Origin: Humibacter albus DSM 18994
GTDB lineage: Bacteria > Actinomycetota > Actinomycetes > Actinomycetales > Microbacteriaceae
Length of the DNA: 64,000 nt
Direction of reading: 5' to 3'
Assembly (NCBI RefSeq): GCF_000421825.1
Contig: NZ_ATXT01000016.1
Coordinates: 124,001 to 188,000, forward strand
Shown one piece after another: positions 1 to 8,154 of this stretch. The notes under the pieces were generated by a model. That model saw only the letters and a program-made list of their open reading frames with translations, made no database searches and had not been told where the DNA came from. How positions within the stretch are numbered: the stretch's first letter is position 1; every line of letters starts with the position of its first letter. The translations under genes were made by a program, and so were the position numbers.

Positions 1-196
1 GTTCATCCTTCACACCGGTGATCTGGTGTCGAACATCGGCGATCTCGCCCTCCACTCGCTCGAACCGCGCATCGATCCTGTCGAACCGCTCGTCAAGCTT
101 CTTCGTCTGAGTCGCGAGCATGCCTCTGACGCCGCCCAGCACCGCCACCATGAAGGCGAAGAGGGCGATGATCATCCCGATCACATCGGCCGACAC
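1..196 (-). CDS. Small membrane-anchored coiled-coil protein (3' end off the window)
   Basis: The reverse strand reads an open frame from GTG at 196 to the window edge, so the C-terminus is missing. GGGAGG lies five bases before this GTG, which decides the start. The protein begins with a single hydrophobic helix (residues about 4-24, rich in I, L, F, V, A). A charged amphipathic stretch with heptad-like spacing (KLDERFDRIDARFERVEGEI) follows, typical of a short coiled coil on a membrane anchor. It has the same architecture as the 75-residue protein at 21224-21451, and both carry repeated F/L-D-x-R/K-F/L patterns. I do not recognise a function. A role in envelope protein assembly is possible but unproven. 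Confidence 0.6.
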   Translation of the reverse strand, partial: MSADVIGMIIALFAFMVAVLGGVRGMLATQTKKLDERFDRIDARFERVEGEIADVRHQITGVKDE

Positions 197-468
197 GAAC
201 ACCCTCCCATTCTGCCCGTCGGAACCCGGGTCCACCAGTCAACGTAGGGGAGCAGCCCCAGAGCCTGACGCACCCGACCAGCCGGCGGTGGATCGCCCGC
301 CCGGTATCGAGGTTGTGGACGGAGAGCCGTGATGCGGCACCCTATTGCGCGAGGTGAACGTGGGCGAGGCGCACTCAGCTTGCTCAGATGAGCGGCGCGT
401 CAAGTCGTGCGAGAATCATCTCGCCGGATTCCCGGCCCCCATCCACACCCCAGGAGCACCTCTCCAGC

Positions 469-1929
469 ATGTGCGGCATCGTCGGCATCGTCTCTACCGA
501 GCCGGTCAACCAACTGGTCTACGACAGCCTCCTTCTTCTGCAGCACCGCGGGCAGGACTCCACCGGCATCGCCACGGCCGAAGGCAGCAGCTTCCACATC
601 CACAAGGGCCGCGGGCAGGTGCGCGAAGCGTTCCGCACGCGCGACATGCGCTCACTGCGCGGAACCATGGGCCTGGGCCACGCGCGCTACGCCACCCGCG
701 GCGACGCGGCGAACGAGCAGGAGGCGCAGCCGTTCTACGTGAACGCGCCGTACGGCATCATCCTGGTGCACAACGGCAACCTCACGAACACGCGCGAGCT
801 CGCCGACGACCTGTTCCACATCGACCGCCGGCACGTGAACTCCACGAGCGACACCGAGATGCTGCTCAACGTGTTCGCCACCGAACTGCAGGGGCAGATC
901 AAGGGGCTCGAGTTCGATCCCGACCAGGTCTTCAATGCCGTCGAGCAGGTGCACGAGCGCGTCGAGGGCGCGTACGCCGCGATCGCGATGGTCGCCGGAC
1001 AGGGGATGCTCGCCTTCCGCGACCCGTTCGGCATCCGTCCGCTCATCCTGGGCCGCCGCCCTGCGGGACTCGTCGGCGAAGAGTGGATCGTGGCATCCGA
1101 ATCGGTCGTGCTCGAGGCGCTCGGCTACGAGGTCGTGCGGGATGTCGCCCCCGGCGAGGCCGTGTTCATCACGCTCTCCGGTGAGCTCTACTCGCGGCAG
1201 TGCGCGAAGAACCCGGTGCTCATCCCGTGCTCGTTCGAATACGTCTACCTCGCCCGCCCGGACTCCGTGATGAACGGCATCTCGGTGTACGAGGCGAGGC
1301 TGCGATTGGGCAACCGCCTGGCCGACACCATCGAGCGTTACGCACCGCTCGGCGACGTCGATGTCGTCATGCCTATTCCGGACTCGTCGCGACCGGCGGC
1401 ATCCCAGGTCGCGCAGAAGCTCGGCATCGAGTACCGCGAGGGCTTCTACAAGAACCGCTATGTCGGACGAACATTCATCATGCCGGGGCAGGCGCAGCGC
1501 AAGAAGAGCGTGAGGCAGAAGCTCAACGCCATGTCGAGCGAGTTCAAGGGCAAGAACGTGCTCATCGTCGACGACTCGATCGTGCGCGGAACGACCTCGA
1601 AGGAGATCGTCGACATGGCGAGAGCGGCCGGCGCGAACAAGGTGACGTTCACGTCCGCGGCGCCGCCCGTGCGGTACCCGCACGTGTACGGCATCAACAT
1701 GCCGAGCCGCGAGGAGCTGATCGCCGCCGGACGCAAGATCCCGGAGATCACGCTGGAACTCGGCGCCGACGCGCTCATCTACCAAGAGGTCGGCGACATG
1801 CAGGATGCCATCCTCGAGGGCCAGAGCGCCGTCACCGAGCTCGAGATGAGCTGCTTCACCGGCGAGTACGTCACCGGGACGGTGACACCCGAGTACCTCG
1901 AGTGGGTCGAGCGAACCCAGCTGAGCTGA
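469..1929 (+). CDS. purF: Amidophosphoribosyltransferase
   Basis: First committed step of purine synthesis: PRPP plus glutamine give 5-phosphoribosylamine, glutamate and pyrophosphate in the cytoplasm. The 486-residue protein starts MCGIVGIV, so removing Met exposes the nucleophilic Cys of the class II glutaminase domain (residues about 2-240). The type I phosphoribosyltransferase domain follows, with its PRPP loop VLIVDDSIVRGTT at about 364-376. An open frame continues upstream to 388, but the ATG at 469 is right because Cys must be residue 2; AGGAG lies 12 bases before it. In many actinobacteria purM follows directly. Here 551 bp of non-coding DNA follow and purM is not in the window. Confidence 0.97.
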   Translation: MCGIVGIVSTEPVNQLVYDSLLLLQHRGQDSTGIATAEGSSFHIHKGRGQVREAFRTRDMRSLRGTMGLGHARYATRGDAANEQEAQPFYVNAPYGIILVHNGNLTNTRELADDLFHIDRRHVNSTSDTEMLLNVFATELQGQIKGLEFDPDQVFNAVEQVHERVEGAYAAIAMVAGQGMLAFRDPFGIRPLILGRRPAGLVGEEWIVASESVVLEALGYEVVRDVAPGEAVFITLSGELYSRQCAKNPVLIPCSFEYVYLARPDSVMNGISVYEARLRLGNRLADTIERYAPLGDVDVVMPIPDSSRPAASQVAQKLGIEYREGFYKNRYVGRTFIMPGQAQRKKSVRQKLNAMSSEFKGKNVLIVDDSIVRGTTSKEIVDMARAAGANKVTFTSAAPPVRYPHVYGINMPSREELIAAGRKIPEITLELGADALIYQEVGDMQDAILEGQSAVTELEMSCFTGEYVTGTVTPEYLEWVERTQLS

Positions 1930-2480
1930 CGGCCGTGCGGACGTCGTTGGCGCGCTGGCGGGACTGCGCCAGGCATTCGAGAAGAGAGGTGCTCTGCACG
2001 GCCGAGAGCGCCCGTAAGAAGTTCCCGTCTCGAGTTGCGAAATCGTTATAAATGTGATTTGCCGGCCGAAATCCGCGGAATTCCGCGGTGAAACCGTTCC
2101 CAGGAATCTCGGACGACCTGTGGACGACCTGTCCAGAGCACCTGCGTAACGTTGCGCGGGTTGTCGGACGCGGCATCCCGACCCGAAAAGCACGGATCAG
2201 GCGAAAACGGCCTCTCCCAGGGATGCAGCCTCACGACGACCGCCCGAACCGCCCACGGTCGCGAAGGGCGCGCTGCTTGCCCCAGGGTGCACCAACCGGA
2301 GACTTCTCCTGAGTGCGTGCACCGGTGACGTGTCGTGTGTTCCTCGCTTCGATGTGACGGCCGGACGACCAGCCCGCACGGGAGAGCACGGCACACGAGC
2401 CGGCACGATCCCGTTGCCCCGGCGAGCGTGCGCGTGACCCGGGGTGGACAAAGCGGGGAAGCACCGAGCAACGGAACCAC
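1930..2480. other. Intergenic region after purF (551 bp), no gene seen
   Basis: No frame in this stretch looks protein-coding. It contains a perfect 16-bp palindrome at 2073-2088 and a tandem 11-mer, GACGACCTGTG then GACGACCTGTC, near 2111-2132. It is the likely promoter region of the secreted protein at 2481. Such genes in actinobacteria can carry a c-di-AMP riboswitch, but I could not find its conserved blocks here. Confidence 0.5.
2073..2088. promoter_or_regulatory. Perfect 16-bp palindrome
   Basis: CCGCGGAATTCCGCGG is fully self-complementary and lies in the long gap between purF and the secreted Apf-like gene. A dimeric repressor site is possible. No regulator is identified. Confidence 0.35.
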
Positions 2481-3368
2481 GTGACCTTTCTGCACCGCGC
2501 GCCCGCCGGCATCCGACAGTCCCTTTCTTCGCTCTCCGGCGCCACGGTCCGCCATCGACGCTCGTTGCGCGTGACGGCCGCCGCGGTCTTGGCGGTCACC
2601 GCCGTCGTCACGCCCGTCGCCGTGCAGGCCGCCTCCGCGGCCACACCTGCGACGACCGGTTCGAGCGCTGCGCAGACCGCTGCCGCGGAGGACTCGTTCC
2701 GGGCCCTCGCCGACGCCAAGCAGACGGCGAAGCAGGTGAGCGGCCATGCCGATCTCACCCAGCTGAAGAGCGCCATCGACGACCTCGAGAACAACTATTC
2801 GTCCGACCCGGCGATCCTGACCAAACTGGCCGGCGCGGCCGACTCGGCGGTCGTGCTCGCCAAGGCCAGCGCGGCGGGCAATGAAGCCGGCGCCAAGATC
2901 GCGCAGGCCGCGGTGGCGAAGGCGCAGGCCGAAGCGGCGGCAAAGGCTGCCGCCGAAGCCAAGGCCAAGGCCGCGGCAGAAGCCAAGGCGCAGGCCGAGG
3001 CGGAAGCTCAGGCAGAGGCATCCAGTGCGTCCTCGTCGGCTCCGACGGTCTCCGTCTCTGTGTCGCCGGGTTCTGCCCAGGCGATCGCACAGTCGATGAT
3101 GGCCAGCCAGTACGGCTGGGGCGACGACCAGTTCCAGTGCCTCGTAAGCCTGTGGAACCGCGAGTCCGGATGGTCCACCACGGCCGGCAACCCCGACGGC
3201 GCTTACGGCATCCCGCAGGCGCTGCCCGGATCGAAGATGGCGAGCGCGGGAGCAGACTGGCAGACCAGCGCCTCCACGCAGATCGCCTGGGGCCTCGGCT
3301 ACATCTCCGGCTCGTACGGCTCGCCGTGCGGCGCCTGGACACACTCCCAGTCCACCGGCTGGTATTGA
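2481..3368 (+). CDS. Secreted Apf-like / transglycosylase-like cell-wall protein
   Basis: The 295-residue protein has a basic N-terminus and hydrophobic core (about 30-52) ending AASA, a Sec signal peptide. A helical domain and an Ala/Lys/Glu/Gln-rich repeat (about 130-185, KAQAEAAAKAAAEAKAKA style) form a likely coiled coil, followed by a Ser/Val linker. The C-terminal domain (about 205-295) has the hallmarks RESGW, YGIPQALPGSKMASAGADW and WGLGYISGSYGSPCGAW of the aggregation-promoting-factor/lysozyme-like family. It probably binds or cleaves peptidoglycan outside the cell; the Glu of RESGW is the likely acid. Start is the upstream GTG with a weak ribosome-binding site. The stop codon lies inside a tandem repeat. 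Confidence 0.85.
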   Translation: MTFLHRAPAGIRQSLSSLSGATVRHRRSLRVTAAAVLAVTAVVTPVAVQAASAATPATTGSSAAQTAAAEDSFRALADAKQTAKQVSGHADLTQLKSAIDDLENNYSSDPAILTKLAGAADSAVVLAKASAAGNEAGAKIAQAAVAKAQAEAAAKAAAEAKAKAAAEAKAQAEAEAQAEASSASSSAPTVSVSVSPGSAQAIAQSMMASQYGWGDDQFQCLVSLWNRESGWSTTAGNPDGAYGIPQALPGSKMASAGADWQTSASTQIAWGLGYISGSYGSPCGAWTHSQSTGWY

Positions 3369-3420
3369 GCGCGCAGCGCGAACATTGAGCGCGCAGCGCG
3401 AACGCTGAGCGCCGAACACT
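3366..3420. repeat. 20-bp tandem repeat overlapping a stop codon
   Basis: TGAGCGCGCAGCGCGAACAT at 3366-3385 is repeated at 3386-3405 (last two bases differ) and a decayed third unit follows. The first TGA is the stop codon of the upstream secreted protein. Confidence 0.7.
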
Positions 3421-3430
3421 GAACGCGGAG

Positions 3431-3436
3431 TAGCGT
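3431..3436 (+). promoter_or_regulatory. Leaderless -10 box TAGCGT for the RDD gene
   Basis: TAGCGT is followed by exactly 6 bases and then the GTG at 3443, so transcription should begin at or next to the start codon. No ribosome-binding site is present. Confidence 0.6.
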
Positions 3437-3442
3437 CGCCAC

Positions 3443-4063
3443 GTGCATCGACACCCGTGGCGTCGCCTCCTGGCCTGGCTCATCGACTGGATGTTCGTGC
3501 TCGTGTGGGCCGCGATCGTCGCCGCCGTCGGCATCCCCCTGTATCTGACCGGCGTAACCGGGAGCGTGGACCCGATCACGCTCAATGTGATCGCCTCGCT
3601 CATCATGGTCGCGCCCGTCACGCTCGCGCTCGCCTGGCTCGAGTCGAGCCGGTGGCACGCGACGCTCGGCAAGCGCGCACTCGGCATCCGTGTCGTCGGG
3701 ACGAGCCGAGGGACGAATCGAGAGGTCGACCGCGCGGCGAGCGCCGCGAGGAGAACAAGCACGAACGATGACACGTCATCCGGAACCGAGCCGACCACCG
3801 CCGCGGGAATCGCTGCCCGCATCTCGTTCGGCACGGCGCTGCTGCGGAACGCACTGAAGATCGCGCTTCCGTGGCTCATCGGCCATGCCGCGGTGATCGC
3901 CATCACCGATTCCGGCGCGGGTTCAGCGCCCTCCGTCGGCGTGTGGGTCCTCACACTGGCGGCCTATGCGCTGCCCATCGTCTACGTCGTCTCACTGTTC
4001 CTGCGTCGCGGGGCGACGCCCTACGACGTCGCTGCGCGCACGGCCGTGGTGAGCGCGCTCTGA
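3443..4063 (+). CDS. RDD family membrane protein
   Basis: A 206-residue integral membrane protein. The N-terminus RRLLAWLIDWM fits the RDD signature (Arg at the start of TM1, Asp within it), and TLGKRALGIRVV is the conserved motif after TM2. The family has three to four helices and its function is largely unknown; some members act in ion exchange. Between the GIRVV motif and the last helices is a hydrophilic insert of about 40 residues (roughly 90-130, rich in R, S, T) that is unusual for the family. Two hydrophobic helices follow (about 135-195). Start is GTG 3443, chosen by the leaderless -10 box. Confidence 0.8.
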   Translation: MHRHPWRRLLAWLIDWMFVLVWAAIVAAVGIPLYLTGVTGSVDPITLNVIASLIMVAPVTLALAWLESSRWHATLGKRALGIRVVGTSRGTNREVDRAASAARRTSTNDDTSSGTEPTTAAGIAARISFGTALLRNALKIALPWLIGHAAVIAITDSGAGSAPSVGVWVLTLAAYALPIVYVVSLFLRRGATPYDVAARTAVVSAL

Positions 4064-4196
4064 CGCTCGCAACGCCACCCGGGTCGTGGATCGACAACGG
4101 GTTGAAGGACGAACCGAGCAGCAGGTAGAAGAGAGCGAGCAGGCAATCCCGCGTGCGTTCTCCCCGTTTCTCGCTACCGTCGCCCCGTCTCGTCGG

Positions 4197-4853
4197 TCAG
4201 CGTGGGAGCTTCTCGTCGCCGTCGGTGCGTTCCGTGCCGTCCGCGCGTTCGGCGCCATCCGTGCTTTCGGTGCCGGTTGCGGCGTTGTCGCCCACCGTGC
4301 CAGCGGCCGGCTCGCCTGCTCCGGCAGCAGCAGTGTCGTGCTCGGACTGGGCCGGAAGCTCGCCCAGGTCGGGGAGTTCCGAGGACTCTGACGGGGCATC
4401 CGGTTCGCGCACATCGATGCGGTCGGCCATCACCGTGCGCTCCGTGCGTCTGGTGGCTGCCGCCGCGAGGATGGCGGCGGCAGCTCCGAGACCGACACCG
4501 ACGGCGACGGATGCCACCAGCACGAACCCGAAGACCGTGTTGCGGTCGTATCCGCTGCCCTGGGGGAACGAGTACGTCACGATGAACGACGCAATGCCGA
4601 GCACCGCTCCGCCGAGCACCATGAAGCGGCCATAGCGCGGCGTGCGACGCACCCGAACCTGCTGCTCGGAGGCGATCTCGGCGACTTCGCGTTCCGCACC
4701 GTCGGCGTCGGACTCTGCGGGATCCGCCTCGTTCCGGCTGGGCTCCGCAGGGTCGCGATCGTCGTCGCCTGGCGTGCGACGGGCATCAACCAACTCCTCG
4801 TGAGCGGTCGAGGTCAGCGGATCGGTCGAGTCGTCGTGGGGGTCGTGCGGCAC
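4197..4853 (-). CDS. Two-helix membrane protein with long charged tails
   Basis: A 218-residue protein with an acidic N-terminal tail (about 1-75, rich in D, E, P), two hydrophobic helices (about 80-100 and 112-140) and a polar C-terminal tail ending in a T-E-R-T-D-G-type low-complexity repeat. I know of no enzymatic motif. Similar genes sit near purine genes in related bacteria and some databases label them as K+ transporter related, which I cannot support. The start GTG 4853 is preceded by GACAAT and 6 bases, the leaderless arrangement. GGAGG is only one base before it, too close to work as a Shine-Dalgarno site. Confidence 0.6.
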   Translation of the reverse strand: MPHDPHDDSTDPLTSTAHEELVDARRTPGDDDRDPAEPSRNEADPAESDADGAEREVAEIASEQQVRVRRTPRYGRFMVLGGAVLGIASFIVTYSFPQGSGYDRNTVFGFVLVASVAVGVGLGAAAAILAAAATRRTERTVMADRIDVREPDAPSESSELPDLGELPAQSEHDTAAAGAGEPAAGTVGDNAATGTESTDGAERADGTERTDGDEKLPR

Positions 4854-5099
4854 GCCTCCATTGTCGCGCACTCCGAACAGGGCCCGCTGGGAACGTGAGC
4901 GCGACAAGTCCCGGGCCGAGCACGCGGGGCCGAGCGCGGGGGGGCCGAGCACGGGGGGCCGAGCACGGGGGGCCGAGGCTCCTCGGCTTGGCGGTGGACG
5001 ACGAGCGCAGGAGCGGGGTGGCGGAGGTGCGTTCCCAGCGGGCACCTCAGCGACCTCCGGAGGGGCGGCGCTCCTCAGCGAGTTCCGAAGGGATACTCC

Positions 5100-5462
5100 T
5101 CAGCGCGGGCGATAGACCGGCAGGAATCCGTCGAGTGTGGCACGGGTGCCGGAGGCGTAGACCTTCCCGGATGCCGCCGCCTCGTCCCACGAGAGACCAC
5201 CAGTAGCGAGGGCGAGCCAGGTGGCGGCATCCAACTCGACAACGTTCGGCGGGGTGCCCCGGGTGTGCCGGGGCCCTTCGATGCACTGCACGGCGCCGAA
5301 CGGCGGCACGCGCACCTCCACCGAGTTGCCGGGCACCTTGTCGGCGAGCGCCTGCAGCAGGTAGCGCACGGCCATCGCCGTGGAATCGCGGCTCGCTGCG
5401 GGAGCGAGCGCCGCCGAGACCGCGGCCATGCCGTCCGGTTCGCTGATGCGTGCTCGGGCCAT
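5100..5462 (-). CDS. Sterol-carrier-family (bacterial SCP-like) protein
   Basis: A 120-residue soluble protein. The ordered features RYLLQALADKVPGNSVEVRVPPFGAVQC, then VVELDAATWLALATGGLSWDEA and GKVYASGTRATLDGFLPVY, match the actinobacterial SCP-like family whose Mycobacterium tuberculosis member (Rv0807) lies beside purF. The fold is a small alpha/beta hydrophobic-cavity domain; the ligand is unknown. Its place between purF and purD repeats that conserved neighbourhood. The start at 5462 is preceded by CACAAT and 6 bases, close to the leaderless -10 pattern. Confidence 0.75.
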   Translation of the reverse strand: MARARISEPDGMAAVSAALAPAASRDSTAMAVRYLLQALADKVPGNSVEVRVPPFGAVQCIEGPRHTRGTPPNVVELDAATWLALATGGLSWDEAAASGKVYASGTRATLDGFLPVYRPR

Positions 5463-5627
5463 GGCTCCATTGTGCCCGTCGCGCCGTTCGCAACTCAGGA
5501 TGCGAGCCGTTTCCCACGCGCGGAAGACGAGGAAAGCGAGGCTATCCGGGCGCCCGCAGGCCCGTGGCCGCGTCACCCGTGCCTGCGGCCCTGAATCATG
5601 AACCGTGGCCGACCGCCGGGGGCACCC

Positions 5628-5633
5628 TACGAT
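5628..5633 (+). promoter_or_regulatory. Leaderless -10 box TACGAT for purD
   Basis: TACGAT ends seven bases before the purD ATG. There is no ribosome-binding site, which points to a leaderless mRNA. Confidence 0.65.
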
Positions 5634-5640
5634 GGGCAGA

Positions 5641-6933
5641 ATGAGGATTCTCGTTCTGGGCTCCGGCGCGCGCGAGCACGCCATCATCCGTGCTCTTCTG
5701 GCGGAGGACGCCGACCACGACATCACCGCGGCGCCCGGCAACGCAGGAATCGCCGACGACGTGCGCACGATCGGCCTCGATGCGAACGACTCACAGGCCG
5801 TCGCCGACTACGCGCAGCAGCACGGAGTGCAGCTCGTGGTGATCGGCCCTGAGGCGCCCCTGGTGGCCGGCGTCAGCGACGCGGTGCGGGAGCGCGGCAT
5901 CCCGGTGTTCGGCCCGAGCAAGGAGGCTGCACAGATCGAGGGCTCGAAGTCGTTCGCGAAGCGCATCATGCAGGGCGCTGGCGTTCCGACCGGGAGCGCC
6001 GAGACCGTGGACTCGGTCGAGACGGCGACGGCCGCGCTGGACCGGTTCGGCGCCCCCTACGTGGTGAAGGCGAATGGTCTCGCCGCCGGCAAGGGCGTAC
6101 TCGTCACGCCCGAGCGCGACGCCGCGATCGCCCACGCCGCGCAATGGCTCAACAGCGGAACCGTGCTGATCGAAGAATTCCTCGAGGGCCGCGAGGTGTC
6201 GCTCTTCCTGCTCAGCGATGGCGAGAACGTGCTGCCGCTCTCTCCCGCCCAGGACTACAAGCGACTGCTCGACGGCGACGAAGGCCCGAACACCGGGGGC
6301 ATGGGCGCCTACTCGCCGGTGCCCTGGCTCGAAGAGGACTTCGTCGACGAGGTCATCGAGACCATCGCGCTGCCCACGGTGCGGCAGCTCGCCGCCGAGG
6401 GCACGCCGTTCGTCGGTCTGCTCTATTGCGGACTCATCGTCACGGATGCCGGCCCGCGCGTCATCGAATTCAACGCGCGCTTCGGAGACCCCGAGACCCA
6501 GGTCGTGCTGCCGCGCTTGATCACGCCGCTCTCCGAGCTGCTGTTCGCGGCTTCGACCGGCGGCCTCGGCGGGATGCCCCGCCCCGAGTTCGCGTTCGAC
6601 GTCGCCGTGACCGTCGTGCTCGCCAGCGAGGGGTACCCGGAAGCGCCGGTGACGGGACGGATCATTCTCGGCCTGGATGCGGCATCCGAGGTTCCCGAAG
6701 TCCAGGTGCTGCACGCCGCGACCGATGTCAGGGCCATCTCGACGGATGCCACCTCGAGCTGGTCGACGGAGAACCTCATCGCCACCGGTGGTCGCGTGCT
6801 CAACGTCGTAGCGCTCGGCTCCACGTTCGAGGAGGCGCGCGACCGCGCCTATGCGGCGATCGGCACGATCTCGCTCGAGGGCGGGCAGTACCGCACCGAC
6901 ATCGCTGCTTCGGTCGCGCCCGCCGCGCACTGA
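5641..6933 (+). CDS. purD: Phosphoribosylamine-glycine ligase (GARS)
   Basis: Second step of purine synthesis: phosphoribosylamine, glycine and ATP give glycinamide ribonucleotide. The 430-residue ATP-grasp protein starts MRILVLGSGAREHAII, the family's GSGGREHA-type N-domain motif. It continues with PSKEAAQIEGSKSFAK, VVKANGLAAGKGV (ATP-grasp lysines), NTGGMGAYSPVP and FNARFGDPETQ (metal-binding and catalytic loop). Length is normal. An upstream in-frame ATG at 5605 is rejected because the motif demands the ATG at 5641, which also has the leaderless -10 box. Confidence 0.97.
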   Translation: MRILVLGSGAREHAIIRALLAEDADHDITAAPGNAGIADDVRTIGLDANDSQAVADYAQQHGVQLVVIGPEAPLVAGVSDAVRERGIPVFGPSKEAAQIEGSKSFAKRIMQGAGVPTGSAETVDSVETATAALDRFGAPYVVKANGLAAGKGVLVTPERDAAIAHAAQWLNSGTVLIEEFLEGREVSLFLLSDGENVLPLSPAQDYKRLLDGDEGPNTGGMGAYSPVPWLEEDFVDEVIETIALPTVRQLAAEGTPFVGLLYCGLIVTDAGPRVIEFNARFGDPETQVVLPRLITPLSELLFAASTGGLGGMPRPEFAFDVAVTVVLASEGYPEAPVTGRIILGLDAASEVPEVQVLHAATDVRAISTDATSSWSTENLIATGGRVLNVVALGSTFEEARDRAYAAIGTISLEGGQYRTDIAASVAPAAH

Positions 6934-7021
6934 GGCGGCCCGCGCCCGCCGCATCTCGGTGCACTCGTCGCCGCATGATGCGCTCGCCAGCGCGAAAGGG
7001 GTTCCCGGGGCAGGCGCGCCG

Positions 7022-7606
7022 TTACGCGCCCTCGGGAGGCGCCGCCAACAGCGCCACGCGCTCGGCGAGGTACGGGATGAAGGGGGTGAGGGCACCCGCG
7101 TCGAAGGTCGACGACTCGCTCCAGCGCACGAGCGCGACGCCGTCGCGCACCGTCAACGGTCCGGATGCGCCGATCAGGCTCGCGTCGATCGGGATCGGCT
7201 TCGCATCGAAGTTCACCGTCGTGCCCGGCCGAAAGTGGCCGCGGTAGGCCGCGACCCGCAACTGCCGACGCCGTTCGGCGGATGCCGCCTGGTACGTCGG
7301 CCGCCCCGGCTCGTGCGAGCGAGTGAGAGCGCCCGTGGCGTAGAGCGCGGGCTTCGCGCCGCCGGTGCTGGCGCCGCCACCGCCTCCAGCACCGGATGCC
7401 AACAGCACGACCCCGAGCCGCCAGACATCGCCGATCGGACGGAGTCGCTCCGCGCGAGGAACGAGCAGGGTACGACGCGCAGGGACATACTCGGCGAGCG
7501 CCTCGGTGCGGGCGCCGACCTCGGCGAGGTGCGCGGCGGCATCCACGAGCGCGGCATGTACTGCCTCGACTGCCGCATGGTCGGAGGTCGCCGGGCTCAG
7601 TTCCAT
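7022..7606 (-). CDS. Conserved actinobacterial protein, function unknown
   Basis: A 194-residue soluble protein. The first 60 residues are helical (VEAVHAALVDAAAHLAEVGARTEALAEYVPAR). A glycine-rich loop (AGGGGGASTGG) follows, then YRGHFRPGTTVNFDAKPIPID and a C-terminal helix (FIPYLAERVALL). Proteins of this type are labelled glutaminase in some Microbacteriaceae genomes, but I see no beta-lactamase-like SxxK motif of true glutaminases, so I do not adopt that name. The start ATG overlaps the end of the upstream gene by 10 bases, so the two are probably co-translated. Confidence 0.6.
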   Translation of the reverse strand: MELSPATSDHAAVEAVHAALVDAAAHLAEVGARTEALAEYVPARRTLLVPRAERLRPIGDVWRLGVVLLASGAGGGGGASTGGAKPALYATGALTRSHEPGRPTYQAASAERRRQLRVAAYRGHFRPGTTVNFDAKPIPIDASLIGASGPLTVRDGVALVRWSESSTFDAGALTPFIPYLAERVALLAAPPEGA

Positions 7607-8019
7607 GCTTCCGGAACGGACTGGAACCGGTCGAGGAGCCGACCGCACGCGAGGGAGCCGGCGAACACTGCCAATGACACAGGGGCAGAGAGCCAGAGCG
7701 CTCCCGACTGGTCGATGAGCAGCCGCGTGCCGAAGGCGAGCGCGATGATGACGACAGCGAACGCGAAGCTCACGAGGCTGCGCAGACTCAGCTGAAAGCC
7801 TCGCAGCGACACGCCCGTCGCGCGCTCATACGCTGCGGAGAGGACGAGATTCAGAGTGCACACCACGATCACTGCGAGGGAGGTGGCGACGCCGGATCCG
7901 GTCAGGCAGAGAACAAGGACCAGTCCAGCTCCCAGTAGCCCGACACTCGGGTGATACCACCACGGCGAGCGGAAATGGGCAGGCGCCTTCCGATCGGTCT
8001 CCGCCGTCTCGACACTCAC
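7597..8019 (-). CDS. Four-helix membrane protein, function unknown
   Basis: A 140-residue protein with a short polar N-terminus (SVETAETDRKAPAHFRSPWWYHP) and four hydrophobic helices arranged as two hairpins. The last residues are cytoplasmic. It overlaps the start of the next minus-strand gene by 10 bases, so the two form an operon. The frame stays open to a TTG at 8055. GTG 8019 is preferred because it gives a typical polar leader before TM1, but neither has a clear ribosome-binding site. Confidence 0.6.
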   Translation of the reverse strand: MSVETAETDRKAPAHFRSPWWYHPSVGLLGAGLVLVLCLTGSGVATSLAVIVVCTLNLVLSAAYERATGVSLRGFQLSLRSLVSFAFAVVIIALAFGTRLLIDQSGALWLSAPVSLAVFAGSLACGRLLDRFQSVPEAWN

Positions 8020-8154
8020 GAGGACAGCCAACCGTCGTAGACGGCCATCCGTCAAGGCGAGGCGCAGTCGAGACGATTCCCGTCGCCACCCGGACCGCTA
8101 CAGCGGGCGGATCGAGACCACCGGTCATCGATCCCATGGGTCACCGCACGGCGA

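Noticed and set aside
652-2193. 513-codon open frame antisense to purF
   Set aside because: It mirrors purF codons in a 70% GC genome and has the Arg/His/Asp/Leu-rich composition of antisense frames, with no family motif.
1930-2480. c-di-AMP (ydaO) riboswitch before the Apf-like gene
   Set aside because: Such genes often carry one in actinobacteria, but I could not align the conserved blocks. A covariance-model search would decide.
7022-7606. Glutaminase annotation for this gene
   Set aside because: None of the motifs of known glutaminases can be seen. The name appears to be an inherited label.
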